Positions 36,401-43,614 of a DNA stretch of 64,000 nt are shown here, piece by piece; within the stretch, counting starts at the first letter, position 1, and the number at the start of each line of letters is the position of its first letter. The translations under genes and the position numbers were made by a program. Source of the DNA: Sphingobacteriaceae bacterium (GTDB lineage: Bacteria > Bacteroidota > Bacteroidia > UBA7662); assembly GCA_030682795.1 (NCBI GenBank), contig JAUXNJ010000019.1, positions 30,627 to 94,626 of the forward strand, given 5' to 3'. A model generated the notes under the pieces. It did not search any database and was not told the DNA's origin. It saw only the letters and a program-made list of their open reading frames with translations.

Positions 36401-37640
36401 GTTTGGTAGTCAGGCCGACCTCCGTCCAACGGTCATCAACCGTGGCTGGCTGGTTACCGACACCAATTTGAACGCCATGTATATGAACACCCGCAACATC
36501 AATTTGCAGGGGCAGGCAACCATTGAGCCGTTCAAGGACTTCCGTATCATCCTGAGCGTTATAAAGACCGAAAACTTCCGCTATCAGGAGAATTTCAGGT
36601 CAGACGGCTTCGGCAATCCGCTGCAGTTTAATGGACTTGAGTCGGGCGATTACAGTGTATCGGTAATCAGCTGGAGAACGGCATTTGAGCGCATCGAAAC
36701 CGATCCAAATGCAGGCAATTACCTCGAGTCGGGTGCTTTCCGCCAACTCGAAGCCAACCGCCTCACCATTGCCGAACGTTTGGCGCAACTCAATCCCAAC
36801 TCCATCGGTCGCGGGGCAGTGGATTCGGTTTTCCCGGATGGTTACAGCAGCCGCTCGCTCGATGTATTGGTGCCTTCGTTTTTGGCCGCGTATACTGGTC
36901 AGGATCCAGCGCTCATGGACCTCGGTATTTTCCCGCGTATTCCGATGCCTAACTGGCGCATCACCTACAATGGACTAACACGTATGGCCTGGGCCAAAAA
37001 CATCTTCCAGAGTTTGACCTTGAACCACAGTTACCGTTCGGTGTATTCGGTGGGTAATTTCACCACCAACCTCATCTACCAGGAAACCAATGGCTTTGTA
37101 TCGAGTCGAGATACGGTTATTACCAACGATTTCCATCCGAAATACCAAATCACGCAGATTACCATTTCGGAGCAGCTAGCACCTCTATTGGGGATTGACG
37201 CCACCTTGCGTAACAACATCACCGCACGTTTGGAGTACAAACAGATGCGTACACTCACGCTTACTTTGCTCAACAACCGCATGAACGAGATGCGGACCAA
37301 CGAAATTACGATGGGCATTGGATACCGCATTACCGCCGACAAACTGCCCTTTTTGTTCAACGGCGTGCAAAGCAATGCCAAAAACGATTTGAACGTGCGT
37401 TTCGACCTCAACATCCGTGAAAACACCAATATTTTGCGCGATTTAGATGGGGCCGAGGCGCAGCCTTCGGGTGGTGGTCGCAATGTAAGCATCAAACCCA
37501 GTGCCGATTATGTGCTGAACGACCGGGTGAACCTGCGCTTCTTCTTCGACTATGTATTGAATACGCCTTTCATTTCGACCACCTTCCCGAACCGCCAAAC
37601 CAGCGGCGGTTTGATTGTGCGGTTTACGATCGCGAATTAG
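30426..37640 (+). CDS. sprA: Type IX secretion outer-membrane translocon protein SprA (Sov family)
   Basis: The 2404-residue protein starts at a GTG 1 bp after ruvA; no in-frame ATG precedes the signal segment (LLSLLIAACCVLGQGEALGQ). SprA forms a very large single-chain beta-barrel, the T9SS protein-conducting channel. Recognisable features are the SprA-type N-terminal region (YEEYLRWEREKNKKAYWRER) and repeated FDYRLNRDVNLGATL- and NLGYNFS-like barrel strands. The C terminus ends in FDYVLNTPF...GLIVRFTIAN, as expected for a barrel. A strongly charged Lys/Glu-rich insert lies at about residues 1893-1938 (nt 36105-36240), likely in a periplasmic or surface loop. Together with PorU and PorV at 57.9-63.0 kb it shows the cell has a working T9SS. 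Family-typical length. Confidence 0.96.
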   Translation: MRLLRGYGWTHRPKSLTTFRLLSLLIAACCVLGQGEALGQGNPGGDSTSTGLPYPMQDSQDPLNRGRNPLNLNRPTTQIVQYDPISGRYILREKVGDVFIGEGTPMTYEEYLRWEREKNKKAYWRERTGGQASGNIEREGIIPKIYVGPKVFDKIFGGSFVDIRPQGSAELRFAGNSNYIDNPNLTVQQRRIGNFDFDMNIQMTVQGAIGEKLKFTASQNTQAVFNFENQMKLEYTGFEDEIIKKIEVGNVNLPLRSALIQGSQSLFGIKAEMQFGRLRVTTVMSQQRGQTQSVAVQGGAQTTRFDIPVDQYDANRHFFLAQHFRDQYNQAMATLPVIRSNVVITRVEVWVTNRNQISADVRDVVGFMDLGETTPHNNNLQSNGGVPFPRNEANNLYSNLVNPANAGARLSNSLLDILEGNFPFSNLRNAADYEVTFARKLEQNQYTFHPLLGYVSLNAALNNDEVLAVAYEYTVNGVLYRVGEFSQEVPSQQDAPSVLFLKLLKGTTIRTDLPIWDLMMKNIYSLNAFQLSQQDFILNVVYNDVLTGNKNFVPEGSLAGRQLIQVLGLDRLNTQLEPQPDGIFDFVPNITIDKQRGRVIFPQIEPFGRDLEAAFDAAGPTPDAVKRKYVFQPLYDSTRAWAQQFPELNRFRLIGQYQSASGSEINLGAMNIPPNSVQVTAGTRQLQEGTDFTVDYTLGRVKIINPSLLSSGEQINVQFENNPLFQATARTLSATRFDYRLNRDVNLGATLLHLNERPITPKVTQGDEPIRNTMIGLDMSAQKESKFITRMVDKLPFLSTKEISSVQMTAEYARLLPGNARAIGEGGGISYIDDFEAAESNFELKSFSQWQIASTPSAFPEAALRNNLAYGFNRAKLNWYNIDPLFFRNAPITPEHLRTDLEAKSNHYTREVLEQEVFPNKQLANNQPQTIPTFDLAYYPNQKGPYNFDVLPSAYSAGVAANGSLNDPRSRWGGVQRKIETNDFEAANIEFIEFWMLDPFIYKPNHSGGDLFINLGNVSEDVLKDGRRSFENGLPRSDGTGQVDTTTWGIVPRLIPLVNAFDNDPASRGTQDVGLDGLGDANEAIFFAAYLQQLEQAFGTNSAVYQQALQDPSNDNYHHYRGSDFDADRLGVLQRYKLFNGLEGNSPTDQQSPEPYPTSATNLPNTEDINFDNTLTQAEDYFEYRISMRPVDMVIGRNYINDIYKSTVQLRNNTSAEVNWYQFRVPIQSPDRRVGNVLDYKSIRFIRMYMTGFDDSIVCRFATLQLVRTDWRRYLNDLQVPGEYVPVDRDQSTLFLLSTVNIEENGNRQPIPYVVPPGIERVRNVFTTNFQQLNEQALQLRFCNLRDGDARAAFKNTRFDIRAYKRIEMFIHAESTVNGEMRDGDVTAFMRLGNDYVQNYYEYEQPLILTPAGTIDPNLIWPVENNINVTFAELNKAKQMRNDAGWPLNLPFIVNLANGHRITILGNPNLSNIQTIMLGVRNPKAAPGRNDDGLDKCGEIWFNELRLTEFDNRDGWAATGMMNMRLADFGTVNITGLRKTVGFGGVESKVSDRSREDLLQYDIASSFELGKFFPERFGLRIPMYFGFGEGFSRPEFNPIDGDILLTTLLEGVEDPAARDSVVRAAETYSLRRAINFTNVQKMRTSRKKPMPWDISNFNVTLSYSENYNRTPFIAYNSTKTYRGSLGYNFSHQPKNVRPFAKVSAFKGKGSTWIRDFNFFYLPQSVSVRTDLDRLYQTTQLRNNAEGGLGIEPTFNKNFTFNRFYNMRYDLTRSLKLEFDATMATRVDEPFGAIDTDDKRDTIITNLRNLGRPTRYNQSANLNYQLPFNKFRSLDWINSSYQYQTTFEWTAAPLAADSLGNIIQNSQTHRANANLNFNNLYFKSKTLKKIANDQPLRDQPKKKTEEQTKTEKKKDQFGDDTNQTEVVKKAKAEDEKPDYTWNIPRHLVKMLMMVKNASANYSVTQGTILPGFSPSPQFFGNDFDLDAPGLPFVFGSQADLRPTVINRGWLVTDTNLNAMYMNTRNINLQGQATIEPFKDFRIILSVIKTENFRYQENFRSDGFGNPLQFNGLESGDYSVSVISWRTAFERIETDPNAGNYLESGAFRQLEANRLTIAERLAQLNPNSIGRGAVDSVFPDGYSSRSLDVLVPSFLAAYTGQDPALMDLGIFPRIPMPNWRITYNGLTRMAWAKNIFQSLTLNHSYRSVYSVGNFTTNLIYQETNGFVSSRDTVITNDFHPKYQITQITISEQLAPLLGIDATLRNNITARLEYKQMRTLTLTLLNNRMNEMRTNEITMGIGYRITADKLPFLFNGVQSNAKNDLNVRFDLNIRENTNILRDLDGAEAQPSGGGRNVSIKPSADYVLNDRVNLRFFFDYVLNTPFISTTFPNRQTSGGLIVRFTIAN

Positions 37641-37749
37641 AGACATTTAATCACAGAGCTGCTGGTTTTGACCGCTCATTTGTAGTGGTAAATCGTTAAC
37701 TTCTTGTTCGCTGAGCGGCCTTTCGGTGCAGATTGGGGCGGAGCGCATA

Positions 37750-37840
37750 GATTTAACCTTTCCTGTGAATAGGCTTGGCTCGGAGGGCCCTTCGTGAACT
37801 CAGGGCCAACACAGACGGCTGTTTGCACAGCCGCGTTCAA
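37750..37840 (+). repeat. 91-bp direct repeat, copy 1 (two hairpins)
   Basis: Identical base for base to 38039-38129. It contains two potential hairpins: GGCCCT-loop-AGGGCC, then CGGCTGT-TTGC-ACAGCCG. Confidence 0.85.
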
Positions 37841-38038
37841 ACAAATTCCTACCGGTCTCTGAGCGCGAAGCTGGGGTTGCTGACTTTATCGCCGTATCTA
37901 CAGGCCGGAAATCAAATTTACCATATAAAGGCTATTTTTTATCACAGAGATTACGCCTGGCCGGTCTGTCCTCCCGTAAAATCGAAATGCAATTGTTCGC
38001 GGATGTACGTATTGGTGCAGGCCGAAGTGAACTACAGA

Positions 38039-38129
38039 GATTTAACCTTTCCTGTGAATAGGCTTGGCTCGGAGGGCCCTTCGTGAACTCAGGGCCAACA
38101 CAGACGGCTGTTTGCACAGCCGCGTTCAA
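38039..38129 (+). repeat. 91-bp direct repeat, copy 2 (two hairpins)
   Basis: Perfect copy of 37750-37840, offset 289 bp in the same orientation, with the same two hairpins. Confidence 0.85.
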
Positions 38130-38340
38130 TCATACATGCTGCTAATATTACTCCAAGTTTCTGAGCATTCCTATACCGGCCAGCAATTAGCAGCACTAGC
38201 ACCGTCAACCCCGTTGGGGTCGCACGTTCTTACAACCGCCAACGGCACCCAACCCCCGACCACAGCGGGGTCGCACCATCACACCACCACCATTCCCAAA
38301 AATTTTGTATTTTTAAAAGCACCTTTAATAAAATTAAAAG

Positions 38341-38619
38341 ATGGGTTATATGGGTTTCGGCATGAACAAGGCGGTTTATACCCGTAAGCCTAAAAAGTCT
38401 TTCGCGCACCTGAAAAATGTGTACGGAGAAAAGCTCGAAATGCTTAAGCACAACCAGCAAGTAGCATCTCCACAAGCATCAAAACCGGACCCAGCCACTG
38501 TCCGCAAATTGGTAGAAGCCCAAATCCGCTATAATTTGAGGATGAAAATCGGATACTGGCTAGGTGGATTGTTGGTGCTCGCGCTAACTATTTGGTGGTT
38601 GAGTAGCATCCTTTTTTAA
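38341..38619 (+). CDS. Small membrane-anchored hypothetical protein
   Basis: The 92-residue protein has a basic, soluble N-terminal half (MNKAVYTRKPKKSFAHLKNVYGEK), a short helical region and one hydrophobic segment near the C terminus (about residues 70-91, IGYWLGGLLVLALTIWWLSS). It is preceded by an A/T-rich stretch and no strong promoter match, and stands alone between repeat regions. I do not recognise the family. The frame ends in TAA and has normal composition for the window, so it is probably real. A tail-anchored inner-membrane protein facing the cytoplasm is the simplest reading. Confidence 0.6.
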   Translation: MGYMGFGMNKAVYTRKPKKSFAHLKNVYGEKLEMLKHNQQVASPQASKPDPATVRKLVEAQIRYNLRMKIGYWLGGLLVLALTIWWLSSILF

Positions 38620-38745
38620 GCAAAGGAATCCGCCACGCTGCGTTCAACTCAGCAACCCCTGATTTCGCATAGCCACCTAAGGGTGAGTGCTAATGCCACT
38701 AATTTCTAGATACAGGTTATCTCCCAAATTATGTCCATTACAACA

Positions 38746-38873
38746 TGCTCCGCGCCAGCGCCAGCTCTATCTCTCAGCGAACCGAAGGTGAGCGGTCTGT
38801 TAGTGAGCCGCAGGTGAACGGTCTGTCAGGGAGTGGAACGACCGGTCTGAAAAGTGAGCCGAAGGCGAACGGT
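38746..38873 (+). repeat. CGGTCT-ending repeat cluster between convergent genes
   Basis: A CGCCAGCTCTATCTCTCAGC segment followed by four related units of about 24 bp. Each has a GAGCCGAAGGCGA-like or GAGTGGAACGA-like core and ends CGGTCT. The same family occurs at 13655-13742 and 27410-27495. The cluster ends at the obgE stop codon. Confidence 0.8.
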
Positions 38874-39866
38874 CTATTTTTGCAGCTCCATCCACAGCAA
38901 ATCTTTCAGCTGCGTCAGGTTGTAATTGGTGATGCTGGAAATAAAGATGGTGGGAATGTCTAACGGCAGCTCCAAACGCAGTTCGGCCATCAGCTCTTCG
39001 TCGAGCAAATCGCTTTTTGTCACCGCCAACACCCGGCGCTTGTGCATCAACTCAGGATTGTACATGGCCAACTCGTTTTCGAGAATGGCGTACTCTTTCC
39101 GCAAATCCTTGGCATCGGCAGGAATCATGAACAACAGCAAGCTGTTGCGCTCAATGTGCCGTAAAAAACGATGCCCCAGTCCGCGGCCCTCATGTGCGCC
39201 TTCGATGATGCCCGGAATATCGGCCATCACAAACGAACGATAATCGCGGTAAGGCACAATGCCGAGATTCGGCACTAAAGTGGTAAAGGGATAATCGGCA
39301 ATCTCAGGCTTGGCTGCGGTAATGCTAGCCAATAATGTGCTCTTACCTGCATTCGGGAAGCCTACCAAGCCCACATCAGCGAGCAATTTTAGCTCGAGAA
39401 TGTTCCAGATTTCTTGTCCCGCCTCACCCGGCTGCGCATAACGAGGGGTTTGGTTGGTAGGACTCTTATAATGGTGGTTACCCTGACCGCCACGGCCGCC
39501 AGGCGTTAAAATAATTTCTTGTCCGTCCTCGGTAATCTCGCAAATCTGCTCGCCCGTCTCCGCATCGCGGGCCACGGTACCGATGGGCACTTCGAGGTAC
39601 TCATCTGGACCATTGGCTCCAGATTTCAAACCCGAACTACCCGCTACGCCATTTTGGGCAATGATGTGCTTGCGGAATTTGAGGTGCAGCAAGGTCCACA
39701 ATTGGGCGTTACCGCGTAAAATGATGTGACCACCACGACCGCCGTCGCCGCCATCAGGACCACCCTTAGCTGTGTGTTTATCGCGATGCAAATGCACCGA
39801 ACCTGCGCCACCCGCACCCGAACGGCAACAGATCTTTACGTAATCAACAAAATTGCTTTCAGCCAA
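38874..39866 (-). CDS. obgE: Obg family GTPase
   Basis: The 330-residue protein has the glycine-rich N-terminal Obg domain (about 1-158; [12 protein letters not shown]) and the GTPase domain: G1 [10 protein letters not shown]3 DIPG and G4 TKSD. A variable C-terminal domain is absent or very short, so this is a short Obg. It associates with the large ribosomal subunit and affects assembly and the stringent response. Its start is 10 bp after the adk stop on the same strand; adk-obgE adjacency is common in Bacteroidota. The stop codon is next to the CGGTCT repeat cluster, whose small hairpins might take part in termination (inference). Confidence 0.96.
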   Translation of the reverse strand: MAESNFVDYVKICCRSGAGGAGSVHLHRDKHTAKGGPDGGDGGRGGHIILRGNAQLWTLLHLKFRKHIIAQNGVAGSSGLKSGANGPDEYLEVPIGTVARDAETGEQICEITEDGQEIILTPGGRGGQGNHHYKSPTNQTPRYAQPGEAGQEIWNILELKLLADVGLVGFPNAGKSTLLASITAAKPEIADYPFTTLVPNLGIVPYRDYRSFVMADIPGIIEGAHEGRGLGHRFLRHIERNSLLLFMIPADAKDLRKEYAILENELAMYNPELMHKRRVLAVTKSDLLDEELMAELRLELPLDIPTIFISSITNYNLTQLKDLLWMELQK

Positions 39867-39876
39867 AATGGGGAAT

Positions 39877-40446
39877 TTATGCTTCTATTTCTGCGCACAA
39901 AGCAGCAAAAATGCTGTCAATGGCGCCAATACCTTCTATTTCACGCAGCTTGTCTTGCTTTTCATAATAGCCAGCCACTGCTGCGGTTTTACTTTCGTAT
40001 TCGTGTATCCGCTTGCGGATAATGCTTTCGTCTTGGTCGTCGGGACGGCCGGAATTTTTGCCGCGCAACAACAAACGCTTGGTGAGCTCTTCTTCGGTTA
40101 CCCGCAGCGACAACATGCAGCTGATGTCCTCATCATGGCCCGCCAACAAAGCATCAAGCGCTTCCGCTTGTGCAATCGTACGTGGAAAACCGTCGAAAAT
40201 AAAACCAGCAGCCTCTTTATTCGCGTTCAATTTGCTGTCGATCATGCCAATCACTACCGCATCGGGTACCAACAAGCCTTGATCCATCAATTTTTTAGCT
40301 TCCAAACCCAAGGCGGTACCGCCAGCAATTTCAGACCGCAACAAATCGCCGGTTGAGAGGTGAATGAGGCCGTATTTCTCAATGAGTTTTTGCGATTGGG
40401 TGCCTTTGCCAGCGCCAGGAGGGCCAAAAAGTACGATGTTCAGCAT
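39877..40446 (-). CDS. adk: Adenylate kinase
   Basis: The protein of 189 residues has the P-loop GPPGAGKGT (residues 8-16), the NMP-binding STGDLLRSE, the DGFPRT motif and a short lid region ([13 protein letters not shown]). The short lid without the zinc-binding Cys set makes it the short form of the enzyme. It interconverts ATP and AMP with 2 ADP. The frame extends upstream to 40500, but the ATG at 40446 is the family start and lies about 16 nt after the predicted transcript start given by the TATCTTTG element at 40473-40466. Confidence 0.96.
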   Translation of the reverse strand: MLNIVLFGPPGAGKGTQSQKLIEKYGLIHLSTGDLLRSEIAGGTALGLEAKKLMDQGLLVPDAVVIGMIDSKLNANKEAAGFIFDGFPRTIAQAEALDALLAGHDEDISCMLSLRVTEEELTKRLLLRGKNSGRPDDQDESIIRKRIHEYESKTAAVAGYYEKQDKLREIEGIGAIDSIFAALCAEIEA

Positions 40447-40465
40447 GTAAAAATCAATTAAAACG

Positions 40466-40473
40466 CAAAGATA
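40466..40473 (-). promoter_or_regulatory. adk -7 element TATCTTTG
   Basis: A perfect TAnnTTTG on the minus strand, 19 bp before the adk ATG. It implies adk and obgE can be transcribed separately from kdsB and the 426-residue protein. Confidence 0.6.
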
Positions 40474-40543
40474 GCAAAAAAACAGGGGTCTGCCATGCAA
40501 CCTGGGTTACGAGCACCCTTATACAATCAAGACCGGTCACCCC

Positions 40544-41824
40544 TCAAACCAAATGCTCCAACAATCGGTGCCGCCACCTGGGAAAATGATCCACAAAATC
40601 CGACCCGCTCTTCTCATGAGGTAGGTGGTTAAATATCAAATCATCGGTGGCCACTTCAGCACGGTACGACTGTTTGTAGGCCTCCCTTCCTTGCGTCCGA
40701 ATGCTGTTGATCACCGCTTCCACCCGCTGCCATTGTGCGGTGATGGAGCCGGCCGTTTTTTCGATGCTCCACAGGTAGGTAGCGTGACTATTCAGCAACT
40801 CCCAAATAAAATGCCGGCAATTTTCGCCTTCCAGCACAAAAAGAAAACCGAAGTTTGGGTGCAAACTGTAGCGCAGCTTTTCTCCCGCTAATTGCTGCGA
40901 CGCCAAAAAAGCCAGCTGCTTTTTATTACGCACCTCAGATTTTTCGAGCAAAAACTGCAGGATGTCCGCATCCTCCTGGCCAAACACATTGCCCCCTTCC
41001 AAACTGTCTTCAAAAGCATCAAAAATATCGTCGGTGGTAAAAAGGCTTTTGTCGGGCAGAAAGCGGCTCGGTGCCTTGGTCAACGCGTAGCTGCGTTGGT
41101 AGCGAATGCTTTCAATCAAGTCGGGACCAATGAGCCCAATTACCTCCGACTTCACCCGTAGATTTTCAATTTGTCCGTCCACCTCTTCCCAACTCCCCAC
41201 CACATCCACCCGCTTGCGCTGCAGTTTTTTGGCAAACCAGGCTTTGATGGTCTCAAATTCGGGCAGCAAAAAATCGTTGTTTACCCGCACCACCACCTCT
41301 TGCTCGCGATGGGGATGGTCGACCCTGCATTCGGCATAGCCCATTTTCAACTGCACAGCTGGCCATTTGAGACTTTGTGCAAACACCACCTTTTGCCTTG
41401 AAGCTGCTGTTGGCGGCGCAACAGGCGTTATTTTTTTAGGCGGGACGATTTTGCTGATTTGATAGCTAAAAGGATGGGTCTCTAGGTTGTCCATATAATC
41501 CTGCAACATGCTTTTTTGAAAGCTCGTAAGTTGGCGTTGCAAGGCAAGCCAATCAAATTTTTCAAAAAGCAAGCGGTAGATAGCTTTTTTGGGAGCTTGC
41601 TGTTTAAAAAGATTCACCTTGCGGGATTCATAATCAACCACCCGCACCCGTAATTCGCCAGCGGCGGCATCAAACGACAACTGCTCCACTTCCCAGTAAA
41701 TGGGGTTATGGCTGCTGAACCGTAAGTGCGCAACAGGAATATTGGTGTGTGCTATGGGAAGGTTGATACCCGGGCTGAGCAGCACCTGATCATTGGTAAT
41801 TTGTATGACAACTGTTTTCCCCAT
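40544..41824 (-). CDS. Conserved-looking hypothetical protein, 426 residues
   Basis: I do not recognise this cytoplasmic-looking protein. It has no signal peptide or membrane segment. The N-terminal 130 residues are beta-rich (QITNDQVLLSPGINLPI). A Pro/Ala linker at about 125-145 (VPPKKITPVAPPTAAS) separates them from a larger alpha/beta domain with FVLEGENCRHFIWELLNSHATYLWSIEK near residue 340. The C terminus is basic. It lies 11 bp after the kdsB stop and 97 bp before adk, on the same strand, so it is probably cotranscribed with kdsB. The Lys/Arg content and linker would suit a nucleic-acid-associated protein, but that is a guess. Confidence 0.72.
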   Translation of the reverse strand: MGKTVVIQITNDQVLLSPGINLPIAHTNIPVAHLRFSSHNPIYWEVEQLSFDAAAGELRVRVVDYESRKVNLFKQQAPKKAIYRLLFEKFDWLALQRQLTSFQKSMLQDYMDNLETHPFSYQISKIVPPKKITPVAPPTAASRQKVVFAQSLKWPAVQLKMGYAECRVDHPHREQEVVVRVNNDFLLPEFETIKAWFAKKLQRKRVDVVGSWEEVDGQIENLRVKSEVIGLIGPDLIESIRYQRSYALTKAPSRFLPDKSLFTTDDIFDAFEDSLEGGNVFGQEDADILQFLLEKSEVRNKKQLAFLASQQLAGEKLRYSLHPNFGFLFVLEGENCRHFIWELLNSHATYLWSIEKTAGSITAQWQRVEAVINSIRTQGREAYKQSYRAEVATDDLIFNHLPHEKSGSDFVDHFPRWRHRLLEHLV

Positions 41825-41835
41825 TGCCTTCTTTA

Positions 41836-42585
41836 CTACAACAGCTTCCTCGCCCGCTCTAAATCGGCCAAAGTGTCAATGCCGATGCTCTTCTCAGCTA
41901 CTTCCGCCATCCGAATAGCCGTGCCGTGGTACAACAAACGCAGCTGTTCGAGCTTTTCGGTGAGCTCCAAGGCGCAAGGCGACAAAGCTGTAAAGGCCAG
42001 CAGCGCTTCCTTCCGGTAACCATACACCCCAATGTGCTGAAAAACGCCTGCAGGGAGGGCATCGGCAGGCAGCGGTCCAGCAGCAGGAAGGGCCAAATCA
42101 CGTGGAAAAGGCACCACAGCCCTCGAAAAATACAGCGCATCACCCGCCAGGTTACACACCACCTTCACCACATTCGGATCCTGAAAATCGGCCCAGTCGC
42201 GCAGCCGGCACATGAGCGAAGCCACCTGTACCGAGGCATCTTCGAAGCAGCGGAGCAGGGCAGCCAAACTTTCGCGCTGCACAAAGGGCTCGTCGCCTTG
42301 CACATTCACCAGCACATCGGCATCGAGTGCGCGCGCCACTTCGGCAATGCGGTCACTGCCGCATTGGTGCGCAGGGGAGCTCATCACCGCCCTGCCGCCA
42401 TGTGCTTCCACGGCCTGCAAAATGCGCACATGATCGGTCACCACCAACACCTCGGCAAACAGCTGAGTCGCCTGCACCGCCTCCCAAGTCCGTACAATGA
42501 GGGGCTTTCCCCCCAAATCGGCCAACATTTTTTCGGGAAAACGGGTAGAGCCGAGCCGGGCCGGCAACAATGCAACAACTTTCAT
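41836..42585 (-). CDS. kdsB: 3-deoxy-manno-octulosonate cytidylyltransferase (CMP-KDO synthetase)
   Basis: The protein of 249 residues has the nucleotide-binding VVALLPARLGSTRFPEKML at its N terminus, VNVQGDEPFV in the middle and HIGVYGYRKEALLAF near residue 185, all diagnostic for KdsB. It activates KDO with CTP for the inner core of LPS, so the organism makes KDO-containing LPS. The frame is open to 42654, but the family start is the ATG at 42585. A TATATTCG element 4 bp upstream suggests a very short or absent leader. Divergent from the LiaF-like gene. Confidence 0.95.
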   Translation of the reverse strand: MKVVALLPARLGSTRFPEKMLADLGGKPLIVRTWEAVQATQLFAEVLVVTDHVRILQAVEAHGGRAVMSSPAHQCGSDRIAEVARALDADVLVNVQGDEPFVQRESLAALLRCFEDASVQVASLMCRLRDWADFQDPNVVKVVCNLAGDALYFSRAVVPFPRDLALPAAGPLPADALPAGVFQHIGVYGYRKEALLAFTALSPCALELTEKLEQLRLLYHGTAIRMAEVAEKSIGIDTLADLERARKLL

Positions 42586-42652
42586 AAAACGAATATAAGT
42601 GAACTTCGGCTTTATCTGGCTTTTCCGTAACTTGTCGCTAAATCCAAAACCC

Positions 42653-43183
42653 ATGAACAGTCAACGCGTCTTTGCCCTACTGCTGCTGATTGTCGGCGGC
42701 ATTTTACTGGCTAACAACCTGCTAGACTTAAACATCAGTCTTTTTAAAATCTTCCTCAGCCTCGGCCTGCTCTTCCTCGGTGCCATGCTCATCACTGGCA
42801 GAGGCCTACCGGGTCCTGGTGGTCCCATGCAAAACACCCAAAACGTTGTTTTTGGCAGCGCCCACAACCGGGTGAGCGATAACGCAGCGCCTGAAAGCTT
42901 TACCACCCTATTCGGCGAGCAGACCATCAACCTCGAACGGCTGTCGAGCGGCGGCAAAAGTCTTTACATCAGCAGCACCTTCTCAGAAGTGAAACTGCTC
43001 ATGCCCCGCGACATGCCTGTTCGCATCACGGCCAACGCCCTTTTTGGAGAAGCCAAGCTGCCCAATGGCGACAAAGCCACTTTCGGGGAAAAGGAGTTCA
43101 GCGACCTCAAAGGATTAAACGAACCAGCGGTCGACATCCGCGTGCAGGTCATCTTCGGCAGCTTTAAAATCAAATGGATTTGA
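42653..43183 (+). CDS. LiaF/DUF-type membrane protein (cell-envelope response-like)
   Basis: The protein of about 176 residues has two hydrophobic segments at the N terminus (VFALLLLIVGGILLANNLL and IFLSLGLLFLGAMLITG). A C-terminal beta-helix-like domain follows with repeating SSTFSEVKLLMP, TANALFGEAKLP and RVQVIFGSFKI strands. This layout matches the LiaF C-terminal/toastrack family, where membrane anchoring is joined to a domain that in Firmicutes senses envelope stress. The frame opens at 42599, but the ATG at 42653 is the better start for a membrane protein. It overlaps the next gene by 10 bp. No histidine kinase partner is near, so the sensing role is not supported here. Confidence 0.7.
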   Translation: MNSQRVFALLLLIVGGILLANNLLDLNISLFKIFLSLGLLFLGAMLITGRGLPGPGGPMQNTQNVVFGSAHNRVSDNAAPESFTTLFGEQTINLERLSSGGKSLYISSTFSEVKLLMPRDMPVRITANALFGEAKLPNGDKATFGEKEFSDLKGLNEPAVDIRVQVIFGSFKIKWI

Positions 43184-43614
43184 ACATTCGCCTCCAAGAA
43201 ATCAAGCACGGTTCGGTAGAATATGCCCTCACCATCGCCTTGCGCGACCGCGTGCTGCGCCATCCCCTCGGTTTGTACTTCACCCCCGAGCAATTAGAAG
43301 AAGAAAAAAACGAATTCCACCTCAGCGCCTGGCAAGGCAATGAGCTGCTGGGCTGTCTGGTGCTCAAGCCTATAGATGCCTATATCGTTAAGATGCGGCA
43401 AGTAGCGGTTTCTCCGCAAGCCCAAGGCCAGGGCATTGGCAAGATGTTGGTGGCGTGGAGCGAAACCTTTGCCCGCGAACATCTGTTTACGAATATGCAA
43501 CTGCATGCGCGCGATTCGGCCGTGGACTTCTACCTCCAATTGGGCTATGAAGTGTTCGGCGAACCTTTTACCGAAGTCAGCATTCCGCACCGCGCCATGC
43601 ACAAACAACTTTAA
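43174..43614 (+). CDS. GNAT family N-acetyltransferase
   Basis: The 146-residue single-domain GNAT protein has the acetyl-CoA binding motif A at about residues 76-92 (VAVSPQAQGQGIGKMLV) and motif B (AVDFYLQLGYEVFGEPF). Acceptor unknown; short free-standing GNATs of this kind acetylate small molecules or protein N termini. The start lies 10 bp inside the end of the LiaF-like gene and its stop overlaps the uvrB start by 1 bp (TAATG). The three genes are therefore tightly coupled, and uvrB expression may depend on upstream translation. Confidence 0.88.
   Translation: MDLNIRLQEIKHGSVEYALTIALRDRVLRHPLGLYFTPEQLEEEKNEFHLSAWQGNELLGCLVLKPIDAYIVKMRQVAVSPQAQGQGIGKMLVAWSETFAREHLFTNMQLHARDSAVDFYLQLGYEVFGEPFTEVSIPHRAMHKQL

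Larger units (their letters stand above)
37641..38340. other. Non-coding region with a perfect 91-bp duplication
   Basis: 700 bp without a supported gene after sprA. Two identical 91-bp repeats (37750-37840 and 38039-38129) are separated by 198 bp that hold ACCGGTCT- and CCGGTCTG-type fragments. Beyond them are two GGGGTCGCAC-type short repeats (38214-38224 and 38266-38276). Short open frames here are repeats of each other and not genes. Confidence 0.75.

Noticed and set aside
37775..38129. Two frames beginning MARRALRELRANTDGC in the sprA downstream region
   Set aside because: They arise from the identical 91-bp repeat and diverge at once outside it; no evidence of coding.
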